From CAZFHZ01 sp964519015 (GTDB lineage: Bacteria > Blakebacterota > Blakebacteria > Blakebacterales > CAYUVJ01), in the NCBI GenBank assembly GCA_964519015.1, contig CAZFHZ010000041.1, forward strand, positions 1 through 27,145: a stretch of 27,145 nt of DNA, read 5' to 3'. Made by a program: the position numbers and the translations under genes. Each line of letters opens with the position of its first letter. The stretch's first letter is position 1. This document shows, one piece after another, positions 1 through 8,392 of the stretch. A model generated the notes under the pieces. It was not told where the DNA came from. It did no database searches and saw only the letters and a list, made by a program, of their open reading frames with translations.

Positions 1-1047
1 CAGCTGCTGGTCATCAACACCGGCGGCATCGCCGCGGTGGCCATGACCTTCGCCTTCTACGCGGACAGCCTGTTCAGCCTGGGCCCGGGGACGGCCCGCC
101 CGCTCGCGGTCGGGGTGATCGTAGTGCTGAGCGGGATCAACTACTTCGGCATTCGTCCCGGGAGCATCACCCAGAACATCTTCACTTGTCTGAAACTGGC
201 CGCCATCGCCGTGCTGGTGGGAGTGGGATTGCTCCTGGCCGGCGGTGAGGGATCGGCCACTCCGGCTTTGACGCCGGCCGCGGCGGCGCCGGGCACTCCC
301 TGGGCGCTGGTGGCGGCGCTGGGGGCCGCCCTGGTACCGGTGTTGTTCGCCTACGGCGGCTGGCAGCACCTCAACAACGTGGGAGCCGAGATCCGCCGGC
401 CGCAGCGCAACCTGCCGCTGGCCGTGATCGGCGGGGTGCTGGTGGTAGTGGCCGCTTACCTGCTGGTCAACATCGCCTACCTGCACACGCTGGGGGCGGG
501 GGGGCTGGCGGCCAGCACCGCCCCGGCGGCCGACACCATGGGGGTGGTCGTGGGCCCGGCCGGAGCGCGCATCATCGCGGCCGGGATCATGTGTTCCACC
601 TTCGGCTTCCTCAACCTGGTCATCCTGGCCGCCCCCCGGATCTATCAGGCCATGGCCGACGACGGGGTCTTCTTCCGGCAGGCCGCTCGGCTGCATCCCC
701 GCTGGCGGGCCCCCTCGGCGGCCATCCTCATCCAGGGGGTCTGGGCGGTCCTCTTGACCCTGAGCGGGACCTACGCCCAGCTGCTCGACTACGTGGTCTT
801 CGGCGACTGGATCTTCTTCGGGCTGATCGCGGCCACCCTTTTCGCCTACCGGAGGCGACCCGCGGTGGCCGAGCCGCCGGGCTGGTTCCGGATGCCCCTC
901 TACCCGCTGCTGCCGGGCCTCTTCGTGGCCGTGGCCGCCTTCGTGGTGGTCAGTTCCGTGCGCTCGAACCCCTGGAACGCCCTGCTGGGCGCCGGACTCA
1001 TCCTGGCCGGCGTCCCGGTCTACCTGATCTGGAGAAAACGCCGATGA
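1..1047 (+). CDS. APC-superfamily amino acid permease, 5' truncated by window edge
   Basis: Integral inner-membrane transporter of the amino acid-polyamine-organocation (APC) superfamily, expected to import an amino acid or a related amine by cation symport or exchange. The frame is open from base 1, and codons before the GTG at 37 already read as permease (LLVINTGG followed by AVAMTFAFY), so the real start lies outside the window. About 348 residues are visible, containing roughly eight to nine hydrophobic helices. Typical APC features are a G-rich helix followed by GGWQHLNNVGAEIRRPQRN near 357-417, which is the helix-6/loop region of LAT-like permeases, and a C-terminal helix ending in basic residues. 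The stop overlaps the next start by 4 bases (ATGA at 1044), so the downstream aminotransferase is probably translationally coupled. Family is confident; substrate is unknown. Confidence 0.9.
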   Translation, partial: QLLVINTGGIAAVAMTFAFYADSLFSLGPGTARPLAVGVIVVLSGINYFGIRPGSITQNIFTCLKLAAIAVLVGVGLLLAGGEGSATPALTPAAAAPGTPWALVAALGAALVPVLFAYGGWQHLNNVGAEIRRPQRNLPLAVIGGVLVVVAAYLLVNIAYLHTLGAGGLAASTAPAADTMGVVVGPAGARIIAAGIMCSTFGFLNLVILAAPRIYQAMADDGVFFRQAARLHPRWRAPSAAILIQGVWAVLLTLSGTYAQLLDYVVFGDWIFFGLIAATLFAYRRRPAVAEPPGWFRMPLYPLLPGLFVAVAAFVVVSSVRSNPWNALLGAGLILAGVPVYLIWRKRR

Positions 1048-2111
1048 TTGCGAGCCCCTATCTGGCCTGGGCCAAGGAGCGGGCCGGCCTGCGCTACACC
1101 CTGGCCCGCAGCGGCACTCCCCTGTGCAGCCTCGAAGAGCTGGGCGCCGGACCCGACGACCTGGTCCTGCACAGCCACGACGAGGACGGCTGGCTTCCCC
1201 TGCGGGCGGCTGTCGGGGAACGCTACGGGGTGGGCGGGGAGCGGGTGGCCCTGGCCCACGGCTGCACCCTGGCCAACCACCTGGTGGCTTCCCTGCTGCT
1301 GCGACCCGGTGACGCCGTACTGGTCGAGCATCCCGGCTACGAACCGCTGGTCTCCCTCCCCGAGTCGCTGGAGGCGGTGGTGCACCGGTTCGAACGGGTG
1401 GGGGAGGAGGGAAGTGCGGGCCTGGCCGGACGGGTGGCCGCGGCGCTGGTGCCCGGGGTGCGGCTGGTCATCCTCTCCGACCCGCACAACCCGACCGGGG
1501 CCAGGGTGGACGAGACCTCGTGGCGGGAACTGGCGGAGCTGGCCGAGCAGCGCGACTTCCATGTGCTGGTGGACGAGATCTACCTCGATCTCGCCCCCGG
1601 TCTGCCGCGCTCGGCGGCGGCCCTCTCCCCGCGCATCGTGGCTACCGGCGGGCTGACCAAGTCGTTCGGACTGGGGGCGCTGCGCATCGGCTGGGTACTG
1701 GCCGGCACGGAGATGGCTGAACGACTCATCCGCTTGAACGACCTCTTCACGGTGGTGGTCGCCCACCTCTGCGAGCGCTTCGGCCTGAAGGCGCTCCAGC
1801 GGGCGGAGACCATCCTGGCCCCGCGCCGGGCGCTGCTGGAGGCCAACCGGGTCCGGGTGGATGCTTTTATCGCCGCCCGTCCCGAGCTGGACTGGATCCG
1901 GCCGGAGGCCGGTTCGGTGGGCTGGGTCTCCCCGAGCGGCGTACCGCTCGAGGAACTGGAGGAACTGCTCGAGCGCGACTACGAATCGACGATTGCTCCG
2001 GGCCGCTTCTTCGGGGTGCCGGAGTGCTTCCGGGTCGGTTACGGCATGCCCGCTGCTGACCTGGAGGAAGCGTTGCGCCGGCTGGGCGAAGCCCTCGACC
2101 GGCTGGCCTGA
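1044..2111 (+). CDS. PLP-dependent aminotransferase, class I/II fold
   Basis: A 355-residue cytosolic fold-type I PLP enzyme, predicted to transfer an amino group between an amino acid and a 2-oxo acid. The start is the ATG at 1044, which overlaps the permease stop. A longer open frame upstream in this register is a shadow of the permease. Visible motifs are NPTG at 149-152, DEIY at 177-180 (PLP pyridine-nitrogen Asp177), the Schiff-base lysine in TKSFGLG (Lys206), an arginine at 214 in the usual phosphate-contact position, and the substrate-carboxylate arginine candidate Arg330 in CFRVGYG. The length is slightly short for the class (usually 370-400), with a brief N-terminus. Coupling to an amino-acid permease suggests that the transported compound is also the amino donor, but this is inference. 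The substrate cannot be named from sequence. Confidence 0.9.
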   Translation: MIASPYLAWAKERAGLRYTLARSGTPLCSLEELGAGPDDLVLHSHDEDGWLPLRAAVGERYGVGGERVALAHGCTLANHLVASLLLRPGDAVLVEHPGYEPLVSLPESLEAVVHRFERVGEEGSAGLAGRVAAALVPGVRLVILSDPHNPTGARVDETSWRELAELAEQRDFHVLVDEIYLDLAPGLPRSAAALSPRIVATGGLTKSFGLGALRIGWVLAGTEMAERLIRLNDLFTVVVAHLCERFGLKALQRAETILAPRRALLEANRVRVDAFIAARPELDWIRPEAGSVGWVSPSGVPLEELEELLERDYESTIAPGRFFGVPECFRVGYGMPAADLEEALRRLGEALDRLA

Positions 2112-2208
2112 TTCAGGGATAGACCAGCCCGGCCACCCGGGGGCGGACGGCGTAGACCTCCAGGAGAACTTCACCGCTCTCCGGATCGGTCCGGCGAACC
2201 TTTATCCC

Positions 2209-2222
2209 GTCGGCTGGCCGAC
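2209..2222. repeat. 14-bp palindrome, possible operator
   Basis: GTCGGC (2209-2214), two bases, then GCCGAC (2217-2222): a perfect 6+2+6 inverted repeat. It lies about 16 bases upstream of a perfect TATAAT and so overlaps where the -35 element of that promoter would be. That position is typical of a repressor or activator site, but G+C-rich DNA makes short palindromes by chance. No regulator gene is adjacent. Confidence 0.35.
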
Positions 2223-2237
2223 GGCCACCATGGCGTC

Positions 2238-2243
2238 TATAAT
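2238..2243 (+). promoter_or_regulatory. sigma70-type -10 box for the molybdoenzyme operon
   Basis: A perfect TATAAT at 2238-2243 in otherwise G+C-rich DNA, with no good -35 match at the right distance (sequence near 2215-2220 is TGGCCG). Expected transcription start is about 2250, giving a leader of roughly 22 bases with a GAGGCGG ribosome site at 2261-2267 ahead of the ATG at 2272. The lack of a -35 would fit an activator-dependent promoter or simply a weak one. Confidence 0.5.
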
Positions 2244-2271
2244 CCCGACAACCCTCATCCGAGGCGGTGCC

Positions 2272-2748
2272 ATGAACGAGCGGATCGATTTTCGACTCAA
2301 CGGCCGGCCGGTCTCTCTGGATACGGACGGTGATCGAACCCTGCTCTGGGTGCTGCGGACCGACTTGGCGCTGACCGGCACCAAGTACGGTTGCGGCGAG
2401 GGCTTGTGCGGGGCCTGCACGGTGGTGGTGGACGGGCAGGCGGTGCGCGCCTGCCAGTACCGGCTGCGGGACGTGAGTGGACGCAGCGTCCTGACCATCG
2501 AGGGGCTGGCGGCCGGCGGCCGGCTCCATCCTCTGCAGGAGGAGTTCGCCGAGCGGGGCGCCCTGCAGTGCGGCTACTGCACCCCCGGCATGCTCATGAA
2601 CGCCTACGCCCTCCTGCAGGCCGATCCGAAACCGACCCGCGAGCGGATCGTGGCCGGCATGGAGGACAATCTCTGCCGGTGCGGGGCGCACCAGCGGATC
2701 ATCGAGGCGATCGAAGCCGCCTCCCAGCGGATGGGAGGCCGGCTATGA
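2272..2748 (+). CDS. [2Fe-2S] subunit of xanthine dehydrogenase-family molybdoenzyme (IorA-like)
   Basis: A 158-residue small subunit that carries electrons from the molybdenum site through two [2Fe-2S] clusters. The N-terminal plant-ferredoxin domain has Cys41, Cys46, Cys49 and Cys61. The C-terminal helical domain has Cys100-x2-Cys103 and Cys135-x-Cys137. This eight-cysteine pattern and length match small subunits such as IorA, CoxS and QorS. The ATG at 2272 was chosen because the fold begins there and GAGGCGG lies just upstream; longer reading in the same frame is a shadow of the aminotransferase. The stop overlaps the large-subunit start as ATGA at 2745. No FAD subunit is encoded nearby, so electrons probably leave to a cytochrome or quinone-linked carrier, as in two-subunit IorAB enzymes. 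Confidence 0.95.
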   Translation: MNERIDFRLNGRPVSLDTDGDRTLLWVLRTDLALTGTKYGCGEGLCGACTVVVDGQAVRACQYRLRDVSGRSVLTIEGLAAGGRLHPLQEEFAERGALQCGYCTPGMLMNAYALLQADPKPTRERIVAGMEDNLCRCGAHQRIIEAIEAASQRMGGRL

Positions 2749-4862
2749 ACGGCATGGAACGACGTGATTTCCTGAAGACCCTGGGGGGCGGGCTGTTCGT
2801 CTTCGTCACCCTGGGCGAGGGTGAATGGCTCGAGGGATTCGAGCCCCAGCGCCGGGGTTATCCCACCGACATCAACGCCTACCTGCACCTCCACGAAGAC
2901 GGACGGGTGACCCTGTTGAGCGGCAAGATCGAGATGGGGCAGGGGGTGATGACCTCGCTGGCCCAGATGGCGGCCGAGGAGCTGGGGGTGGCCACCGAGC
3001 GCTTCGAGGTGATCATGGGGGACACCGATACCTGTCCCTACGACTCGGGGACTTACGGCTCGCTGACCACCCGGATGTTCGGTCCGGCCGTGCGGGCGGC
3101 TTCGGCCAAGGCCCGAGAGGTCCTGCTCGAGCTGGCCGCCGAGCGGCTGGGCACGCCGGTCGAGGGCCTCCAGATCGCCGACGGGGTGGTCTCGGTCACC
3201 GCCCGGCCCACCCGCCGGGTGAGCTACGCCGAACTGGTGGGGGGGCGCCAGATCACCCGCACTCTCGACCGGGAGGCGGTCCTGCACTCGGTTCGTGAGT
3301 TCAAGGAGATGGGCCGTTCCCCGCGCCGGCTCGACGCGATCGAGAAGGTGACCGGGGAGGCCAAGTACGCCGGGGATATCCGGCCGACCGGGCTGCTCCA
3401 CGCCCGCCTGCTCCGTCCCCCGGCCCACGGGGCGACCCTCAAGAGCATGGATACCTCGGCTGCCGAGCGGCTGTCCGGTGTCGTGGTGGTGAAGGAGGCG
3501 GACCTGGTGGCCGTGCTCCATGCCGATCCGGAGGCGGCCGACCGGGCCCTCGCCCAGGTCAAAGCAGAGTGGGATGTGCCCACCCCGACCGTGGACACCG
3601 AGAGCATCTACGACCACCTGGTGGCCCATGCGCCCCAGGGGAGAGCCAACGATGTTCGCGGGGACCTGGCGGCGGGGCGGTCGGCCGCCCGGACGCTGGT
3701 CGAGGAGACCTGGCGGGACGGCTACGTGGCCCACGCTCCCATGGAACCGCACACCTCCACGGCCGTCTGGGAGGACGGCCGGATGACCGTCTGGGCCTCC
3801 ACCCAGAGTCCCTTCCCGACCCAGCAGTCGGTCGCCCGGGCGATCGGGGTGGAGGCTTCCGCGGTCCAGGTGATCACGCCCTTCGTGGGAGGCGGCTTCG
3901 GGGGGAAGACCGCCGGCGCTCAGTCGGTCGAAGCGGCCCGCCTGTCGAAGGCCGTCGGCCGGCCGGTCCAGGTGCGCTGGAGCCGGACCGAGGAGTTCTT
4001 CTACGACACCTTCCGTCCGGCCGCCGTGGTGAAGATCACCTCGGGATTGGATGCGGCCGGTCGGATCTGCCTGTGGGACTACCACGTCTACTTCGCCGGC
4101 TCCCGCGGCAGCGACCAGCTCTACACCGTCCCCAACAACAGCATCACCACCTACGGGGAGTGGGGCGGGGGGGGCGGCGGGAGCGCCCATCCCTTCGCGG
4201 TCGGCGCCTGGCGGGCCCCGGGGGCGAGCACGAACACCTTCGCCCGTGAATCGCAGATCGACATCCTGGCCGCCCGGGCCGGGGTGGACCCGGTCCGCTT
4301 CCGGCTCGACCATATCACCGAGTCGCGCCTGAAGAAGACCCTCGAGACGGCCGCCGAGCGTTTCGGCTGGACCCCGGCGGTCTCCCCGAGCGGCCGGGGG
4401 ATCGGTGTCTCGTGCGGGCTGGACGCCGAGACCTACGTGGTCCACCTGGCCCAGGTCTCGGTGGATTCCTCGACCGGCCGGGTGAAGGTGGCCCGGGTGG
4501 TCTGCGCCCAGGACATGGGCATCGTGGTCAACCCGATGGGGGCGACCATGCAGATGGAGGGCTGCATCGCCATGGGGTTGGGGTACTCTCTCTCGGAGAC
4601 GGTGCGCTTCAACGGCGGGGAGATCCTCGACCGCAACTTCGACACCTACCAGCTCCCCTGCTTCTCCCAGGTGCCGCGCATCGAGACCGTGCTCGTCTCC
4701 AACGACGGGCTCGACCCGAAGGGGGGCGGAGAGCCGGCCATCGTGAACATGGGAGCGGTCATCGCCAACGCCATCTTCGACGCCACGGGTGCGCGGCTCC
4801 GCCGCCTCCCCATGACCCCGGAGCGGGTCCTGAAAGCCATCGGCGAACGCCGGGAAGGATGA
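2745..4862 (+). CDS. Molybdopterin-binding subunit of aldehyde/isoquinoline oxidoreductase-like enzyme (IorB-like), Tat-type leader
   Basis: A 705-residue catalytic subunit of the xanthine oxidase family, which hydroxylates an aldehyde or N-heterocycle at a molybdenum-cytosine-dinucleotide centre. The N-terminus has a twin-arginine motif (RRDFLK, residues 6-11) and a hydrophobic stretch, suggesting export of the folded enzyme with its small subunit. A first Mo-binding segment (about 45-185) precedes the a/b hammerhead domain (about 195-290), the domain order of IorB-type proteins. GGGFGGK (382-388) contacts the cofactor, WRAPG near 490 is another family motif, and GGGEP contains the candidate catalytic Glu663. 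The ATG at 2745 follows GGGAGG at good spacing and overlaps the small-subunit stop. No XdhC/MocA-type maturation gene is in the window. Substrate is unknown. Confidence 0.93.
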   Translation: MNGMERRDFLKTLGGGLFVFVTLGEGEWLEGFEPQRRGYPTDINAYLHLHEDGRVTLLSGKIEMGQGVMTSLAQMAAEELGVATERFEVIMGDTDTCPYDSGTYGSLTTRMFGPAVRAASAKAREVLLELAAERLGTPVEGLQIADGVVSVTARPTRRVSYAELVGGRQITRTLDREAVLHSVREFKEMGRSPRRLDAIEKVTGEAKYAGDIRPTGLLHARLLRPPAHGATLKSMDTSAAERLSGVVVVKEADLVAVLHADPEAADRALAQVKAEWDVPTPTVDTESIYDHLVAHAPQGRANDVRGDLAAGRSAARTLVEETWRDGYVAHAPMEPHTSTAVWEDGRMTVWASTQSPFPTQQSVARAIGVEASAVQVITPFVGGGFGGKTAGAQSVEAARLSKAVGRPVQVRWSRTEEFFYDTFRPAAVVKITSGLDAAGRICLWDYHVYFAGSRGSDQLYTVPNNSITTYGEWGGGGGGSAHPFAVGAWRAPGASTNTFARESQIDILAARAGVDPVRFRLDHITESRLKKTLETAAERFGWTPAVSPSGRGIGVSCGLDAETYVVHLAQVSVDSSTGRVKVARVVCAQDMGIVVNPMGATMQMEGCIAMGLGYSLSETVRFNGGEILDRNFDTYQLPCFSQVPRIETVLVSNDGLDPKGGGEPAIVNMGAVIANAIFDATGARLRRLPMTPERVLKAIGERREG

Positions 4863-4864
4863 AC

Positions 4865-7800
4865 ATGAGAAAGCATCACTGGGTTGGATGCGGCGTACTC
4901 CTGCTCATCGCGCTCGCGCTGGTGGCCGGCTGCGGCCGGGCCCGCCCCGACCTGGGGCGCGAGCCGAGCCTCTACGTGGTCGGCTACGCCCACCTGGACA
5001 CGGAGTGGCGTTGGGACTACGTCACGACCATCCGGGAATACCTCCCGAAGACCTTCAACACCAACTTCGAACTCTTCGAGAAGTACCCCGACTACGTCTT
5101 CAACTTCAGCGGTGCCAACCGCTACCGGATGATCCGGGAGTACTACCCGGCGGCCTGGGAGCGGCTGAAGGGGTACGTCGAGGCCGGGCGCTGGTTCCCC
5201 TGCGGTTCGGCCATGGAGGAGAGCGATGTGAACTCCCCCTCGGCCGAATCGCTCATCCGGCAGGTCCTCTACGGCACCGATTTTTTCCGCGAGGCGTTCG
5301 GTTTCACCAGCGCCGAGTACATGCTCCCCGACTGTTTCGGGTTCCCCGCCTCGCTCCCCAGCATCCTGGCCCACTGCGGGATCAAGGGCTTCTCCACCCA
5401 GAAACTGACCTGGGGCTCGGCCGCCCCGGTGGGGGGGCCCGGCTCTCCCGAGGAGACGCCGGTCGGAGTCCCCTTCAACGTCGGCTTATGGGAAGGGCCC
5501 GACGGCCGCGGGGTGATCGCCGCCCTCAATCCCGGCAGTTACGGCGGCCAGGTGACCTACGACCTGAGCAACAGCCCCGACCCGGAGTCCCCGCAGGGCC
5601 GGCGGGCGATCGACTGGCCGGCCCGGGTGAACCGCAACGGTGCGGTCAGCGGGGTGTTCGCCGACTATATGTACTACGGCACCGGGGACACCGGCGGCTC
5701 TCCGCGGGAATCCTCGGTAGCGTTGCTCCAGGCGATCGTGACCCGCTCAGAAGCGGTCATCCCACCTCCCGGCCAGGGAGGCCAGCGCGGCCAGCCCCAG
5801 CCCCCCCCGGAACCGACTCCCCCCGTCCAGGTGGGGACCGGCCCCCTGCGGGTGGTCTCGGCCCGGGCCGACCAGCTCTTCACCGACATCACCCCCCGGC
5901 AGGCGGCCGGGTTGCCGCGTTATAAGGGGGACCTGGAGCTGACCAACCACTCGGCCGGCTCGCTCACCTCCCAGGCCTACGTCAAGCGCTGGAACCGGCA
6001 GAACGAGGTGCTGGCCGATGCCGCCGAGCGGGCCTCGGTCGCCGCCGCCTGGACGGGGGGGCGCAGCTACCCCCTGAAGAGGCTCAACGATGCCTGGACC
6101 CTGGTGATGGGCGCCCAGTTCCACGACATCATCCCGGGCACCAGCATCCCCAAGGCGTACGAGTACGCCTGGAACGACCAGCTGCTGGCGCTCAACCAGT
6201 TCGCCGCCGTGTTGACCAGTGCCGTCGAAGGGATTGCCGCCCGTCTCGACACCCGGGTCGAGGGCATCCCCGTGGTCGTCTACAACCCCCTCGAGATCCC
6301 CCGTGAGGATGTGGTCGAGGCGGCCGTGACTTTCCCCGGCGGGACGCCCGCGGCGGTCCGCGTCTTCGGTCCGGACGGTCGCGAGGTTCCGTCCCAGCTG
6401 CGTTCCGACGGTCGGGTGCTCTTCACCGCCGCCCTCCCACCGGTGGGCTGGGCGGTCTTCGACGTGCGGGCGGCCGTCGCCCCCTCCACCTCCCTGGAAC
6501 TGAAGGTCACGCCCAACTCGCTGGAGAACGCGCGCTACCGGGTGCGGCTCGACCGGAGCGGGGACGTGGCGAGCCTCTTCGACAAGACGGCCGGGCGGGA
6601 ACTGCTGGCCGCGCCCCTCCGGCTGGCCATCAGCACCGACAACCCGGCCCAGTGGCCGGCCTGGAACATGGACTGGGAGGACCAGGCGCGGACGCCACGC
6701 GCCTGGGTCGGAGGACCGGCCCGGGTACGGGTGGTGGAGGAGGGCCCGGTACGGGTGGCCGTGGAGATCGACCGCCGGGCGGAAGGCTCCCGCTTCACCC
6801 AGACTATCCGGCTGGCCGCCGGAAGCGCCGGCGACCGCCTCGAGATCGGTAACGTCATCGACTGGCGGACCGCCGAGGCGAACCTGAAGGCTACCTTCCC
6901 TTTGACCATGTCCAACGAGGTGGCGACCTACAACTGGGATATCGGCACTATCCAGCGGAGCAGCAACGACGAGCGGAAGTTCGAGGTGCCCTCCCACCAG
7001 TGGTTCGATCTGACCGATCGGGACGGTTCCTACGGGGTGACCGTGCTCTCCGACTGCAAGAACGGTTCCGACAAGCCGGATGAGCGCACCCTCCGGCTGA
7101 CCCTGATGCGCACCCCGGGCACCCGGGGAGGCTACACCGACCAGGGCTCCCAGGACTGGGGGCGTCACGAATTCCTCTTCGGTCTGGCCGGGCATGCAGG
7201 CGGGCGGTCGCAGGCCGGTACCGACTGGCAGGCTTGGCGGCTCAATCAGCCCGTGGTCGCCTTCACCGGTCCCCGGCACGACGGACCACTCGGCCGCTCC
7301 TTCTCCCTGCTCCGGCTGAGCAGCGACCGGGTCCGGGTGCTCGCCTTGAAGCAGGCCGAGCGGAGCGATGAGATCATCCTCCGGCTGGTCGAATTGGATG
7401 GGGTGGCCCAGCCCGACCTGCGGATCTCCTTCGCGGCTCCGCTGGCCGGCGCCCGCGAGGTGGACGGGCAGGAACAGCCGGTCGGCCGGGCCCGGCTGAC
7501 CGACGGTGTACTGGTGACCGATTTCTCTCCTTACCAGGTGCGCAGCTTCGCCCTCCGGCTCGGTCGGGCCTCCACACCCACCCCGGCGACGACCTGGCAG
7601 GCAGTGACGCTTCCCTTCGATCGGGTGGTGGCCAGCCGCGACTCAACCCGGACGGCCGGGGGCTTCACGGACGACGGGCGGAGCCTGCCGGCGGAGATGC
7701 TCCCAGCCGAACTGGCCTGGGGGGATATCCGCTTCCGGCTCGCCCCGGCCGGGACGGGACGCCCGGAGGCGGTGACCGCGAGGGGCCAGACCATCCCCCT

Positions 7801-8290
7801 CCCGGAAGGGGGTTTCGACCGGCTCTACCTGCTGGCCGCTTCGGCCGACGGGGACCGCCCGGTGGACTTCCAGCTCGGTTCCACGCACATTCCGGTTACC
7901 GTGCAGAACTGGGGTGGTTACATCGGGCAGTGGGACAATCGCATCTGGAAGCAGGTGGAGGTCCAGGTGCCGGCCGACCCGGCCCGCAACCGCCCGGCCC
8001 GCACCCGGATGGTGGAGGAGTTCGCCGGCCTGGAACCGGCCTTTATGAAGCGCGCTCCGGTAGCCTGGTTCGCCTCGCACCACCACACCGCCGACGGCGT
8101 CAACCAGCCGTACGCCTACGCCTACCTGTACGCCTACTGCCTGGAGGTGCCGGTGGGCGCCCGGAGCCTGACCCTGCCGGACGATCCGGCCATCCGCATC
8201 CTGGCGGTTACGGTCACAGGAGGCGGCCGGCCGCTGCGTCCGGTGCAGCCGCTCTACGATGTGCTGGCCCGCGGCGACGGGGGGAGGTGA
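4865..8290 (+). CDS. Glycoside hydrolase family 38 (alpha-mannosidase type), lipoprotein
   Basis: A 1141-residue enzyme expected to hydrolyse alpha-mannosides with a metal-assisted retaining mechanism. A lipoprotein signal runs to LVAGC with Cys23, so it should be membrane-anchored outside the cytoplasm. The GH38 catalytic domain starts directly after: zinc ligands His43 and Asp45 (AHLDTEWRW), nucleophile Asp156 in LPDCFGFP, and His420 in QFHDIIPGTS. The beta-rich middle and C-terminal domains follow (from about 475). About 28 residues at 298-325 form a Pro/Gln/Gly-rich segment inside the catalytic region. The last ~250 residues extend beyond a minimal GH38 and may be an added beta domain. 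I chose the ATG at 4865 because GGAAGG sits six bases upstream; the ATG at 4859 overlaps the previous stop (ATGA) but leaves no spacing. Its link to the upstream molybdoenzyme is unclear. Confidence 0.92.
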   Translation: MRKHHWVGCGVLLLIALALVAGCGRARPDLGREPSLYVVGYAHLDTEWRWDYVTTIREYLPKTFNTNFELFEKYPDYVFNFSGANRYRMIREYYPAAWERLKGYVEAGRWFPCGSAMEESDVNSPSAESLIRQVLYGTDFFREAFGFTSAEYMLPDCFGFPASLPSILAHCGIKGFSTQKLTWGSAAPVGGPGSPEETPVGVPFNVGLWEGPDGRGVIAALNPGSYGGQVTYDLSNSPDPESPQGRRAIDWPARVNRNGAVSGVFADYMYYGTGDTGGSPRESSVALLQAIVTRSEAVIPPPGQGGQRGQPQPPPEPTPPVQVGTGPLRVVSARADQLFTDITPRQAAGLPRYKGDLELTNHSAGSLTSQAYVKRWNRQNEVLADAAERASVAAAWTGGRSYPLKRLNDAWTLVMGAQFHDIIPGTSIPKAYEYAWNDQLLALNQFAAVLTSAVEGIAARLDTRVEGIPVVVYNPLEIPREDVVEAAVTFPGGTPAAVRVFGPDGREVPSQLRSDGRVLFTAALPPVGWAVFDVRAAVAPSTSLELKVTPNSLENARYRVRLDRSGDVASLFDKTAGRELLAAPLRLAISTDNPAQWPAWNMDWEDQARTPRAWVGGPARVRVVEEGPVRVAVEIDRRAEGSRFTQTIRLAAGSAGDRLEIGNVIDWRTAEANLKATFPLTMSNEVATYNWDIGTIQRSSNDERKFEVPSHQWFDLTDRDGSYGVTVLSDCKNGSDKPDERTLRLTLMRTPGTRGGYTDQGSQDWGRHEFLFGLAGHAGGRSQAGTDWQAWRLNQPVVAFTGPRHDGPLGRSFSLLRLSSDRVRVLALKQAERSDEIILRLVELDGVAQPDLRISFAAPLAGAREVDGQEQPVGRARLTDGVLVTDFSPYQVRSFALRLGRASTPTPATTWQAVTLPFDRVVASRDSTRTAGGFTDDGRSLPAEMLPAELAWGDIRFRLAPAGTGRPEAVTARGQTIPLPEGGFDRLYLLAASADGDRPVDFQLGSTHIPVTVQNWGGYIGQWDNRIWKQVEVQVPADPARNRPARTRMVEEFAGLEPAFMKRAPVAWFASHHHTADGVNQPYAYAYLYAYCLEVPVGARSLTLPDDPAIRILAVTVTGGGRPLRPVQPLYDVLARGDGGR

Positions 8291-8306
8291 GATCGCCGAA
8301 CCTCCC
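8282..8306 (+). terminator. Hairpin over the GH38 stop codon, weak terminator candidate
   Basis: GGGAGGT (8282-8288) pairs perfectly with ACCTCCC (8300-8306) around an 11-base loop. It overlaps the TGA of the mannosidase gene and marks the end of the + strand gene run. There is no T-tract after the stem, so intrinsic termination is doubtful; it could instead protect the 3' end of the message. Confidence 0.3.
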
Positions 8307-8326
8307 TGTGAATGGCCGGCCCTGCT

Positions 8327-8384
8327 GACTCAGGACACTAGGGACGGATCAGGAGGGACCAGGAGGGGGTACGCGGCCTGAGTC
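8327..8384. repeat. Inverted repeat at left edge of the low-G+C scar
   Basis: GACTCAGG (8327-8334) and CCTGAGTC (8377-8384) are perfect 8-bp inverted arms separated by 42 bases. The spacer contains two copies of CAGGAGGG. It lies between the mannosidase stop and the antiporter remnant, where base composition changes. It may be the end of an old mobile element or a folded RNA. No matching copy was noticed at the other edge near 10100. Confidence 0.3.
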
Positions 8385-8392
8385 TGGGCGGT

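Noticed and set aside
2128..2141. CCCGG-CCAC-CCGGG hairpin after the first aminotransferase as terminator
   Set aside because: Only five base pairs and no T-tract; such motifs are expected by chance at this G+C content.
2113..2220. Minus-strand tail with a protein-like reading (KVRRTDPESGEVLLEVYAV)
   Set aside because: It has no start codon of its own in the gap and upstream runs antisense into the [2Fe-2S] subunit gene. Probably chance, though it could be an old gene end.
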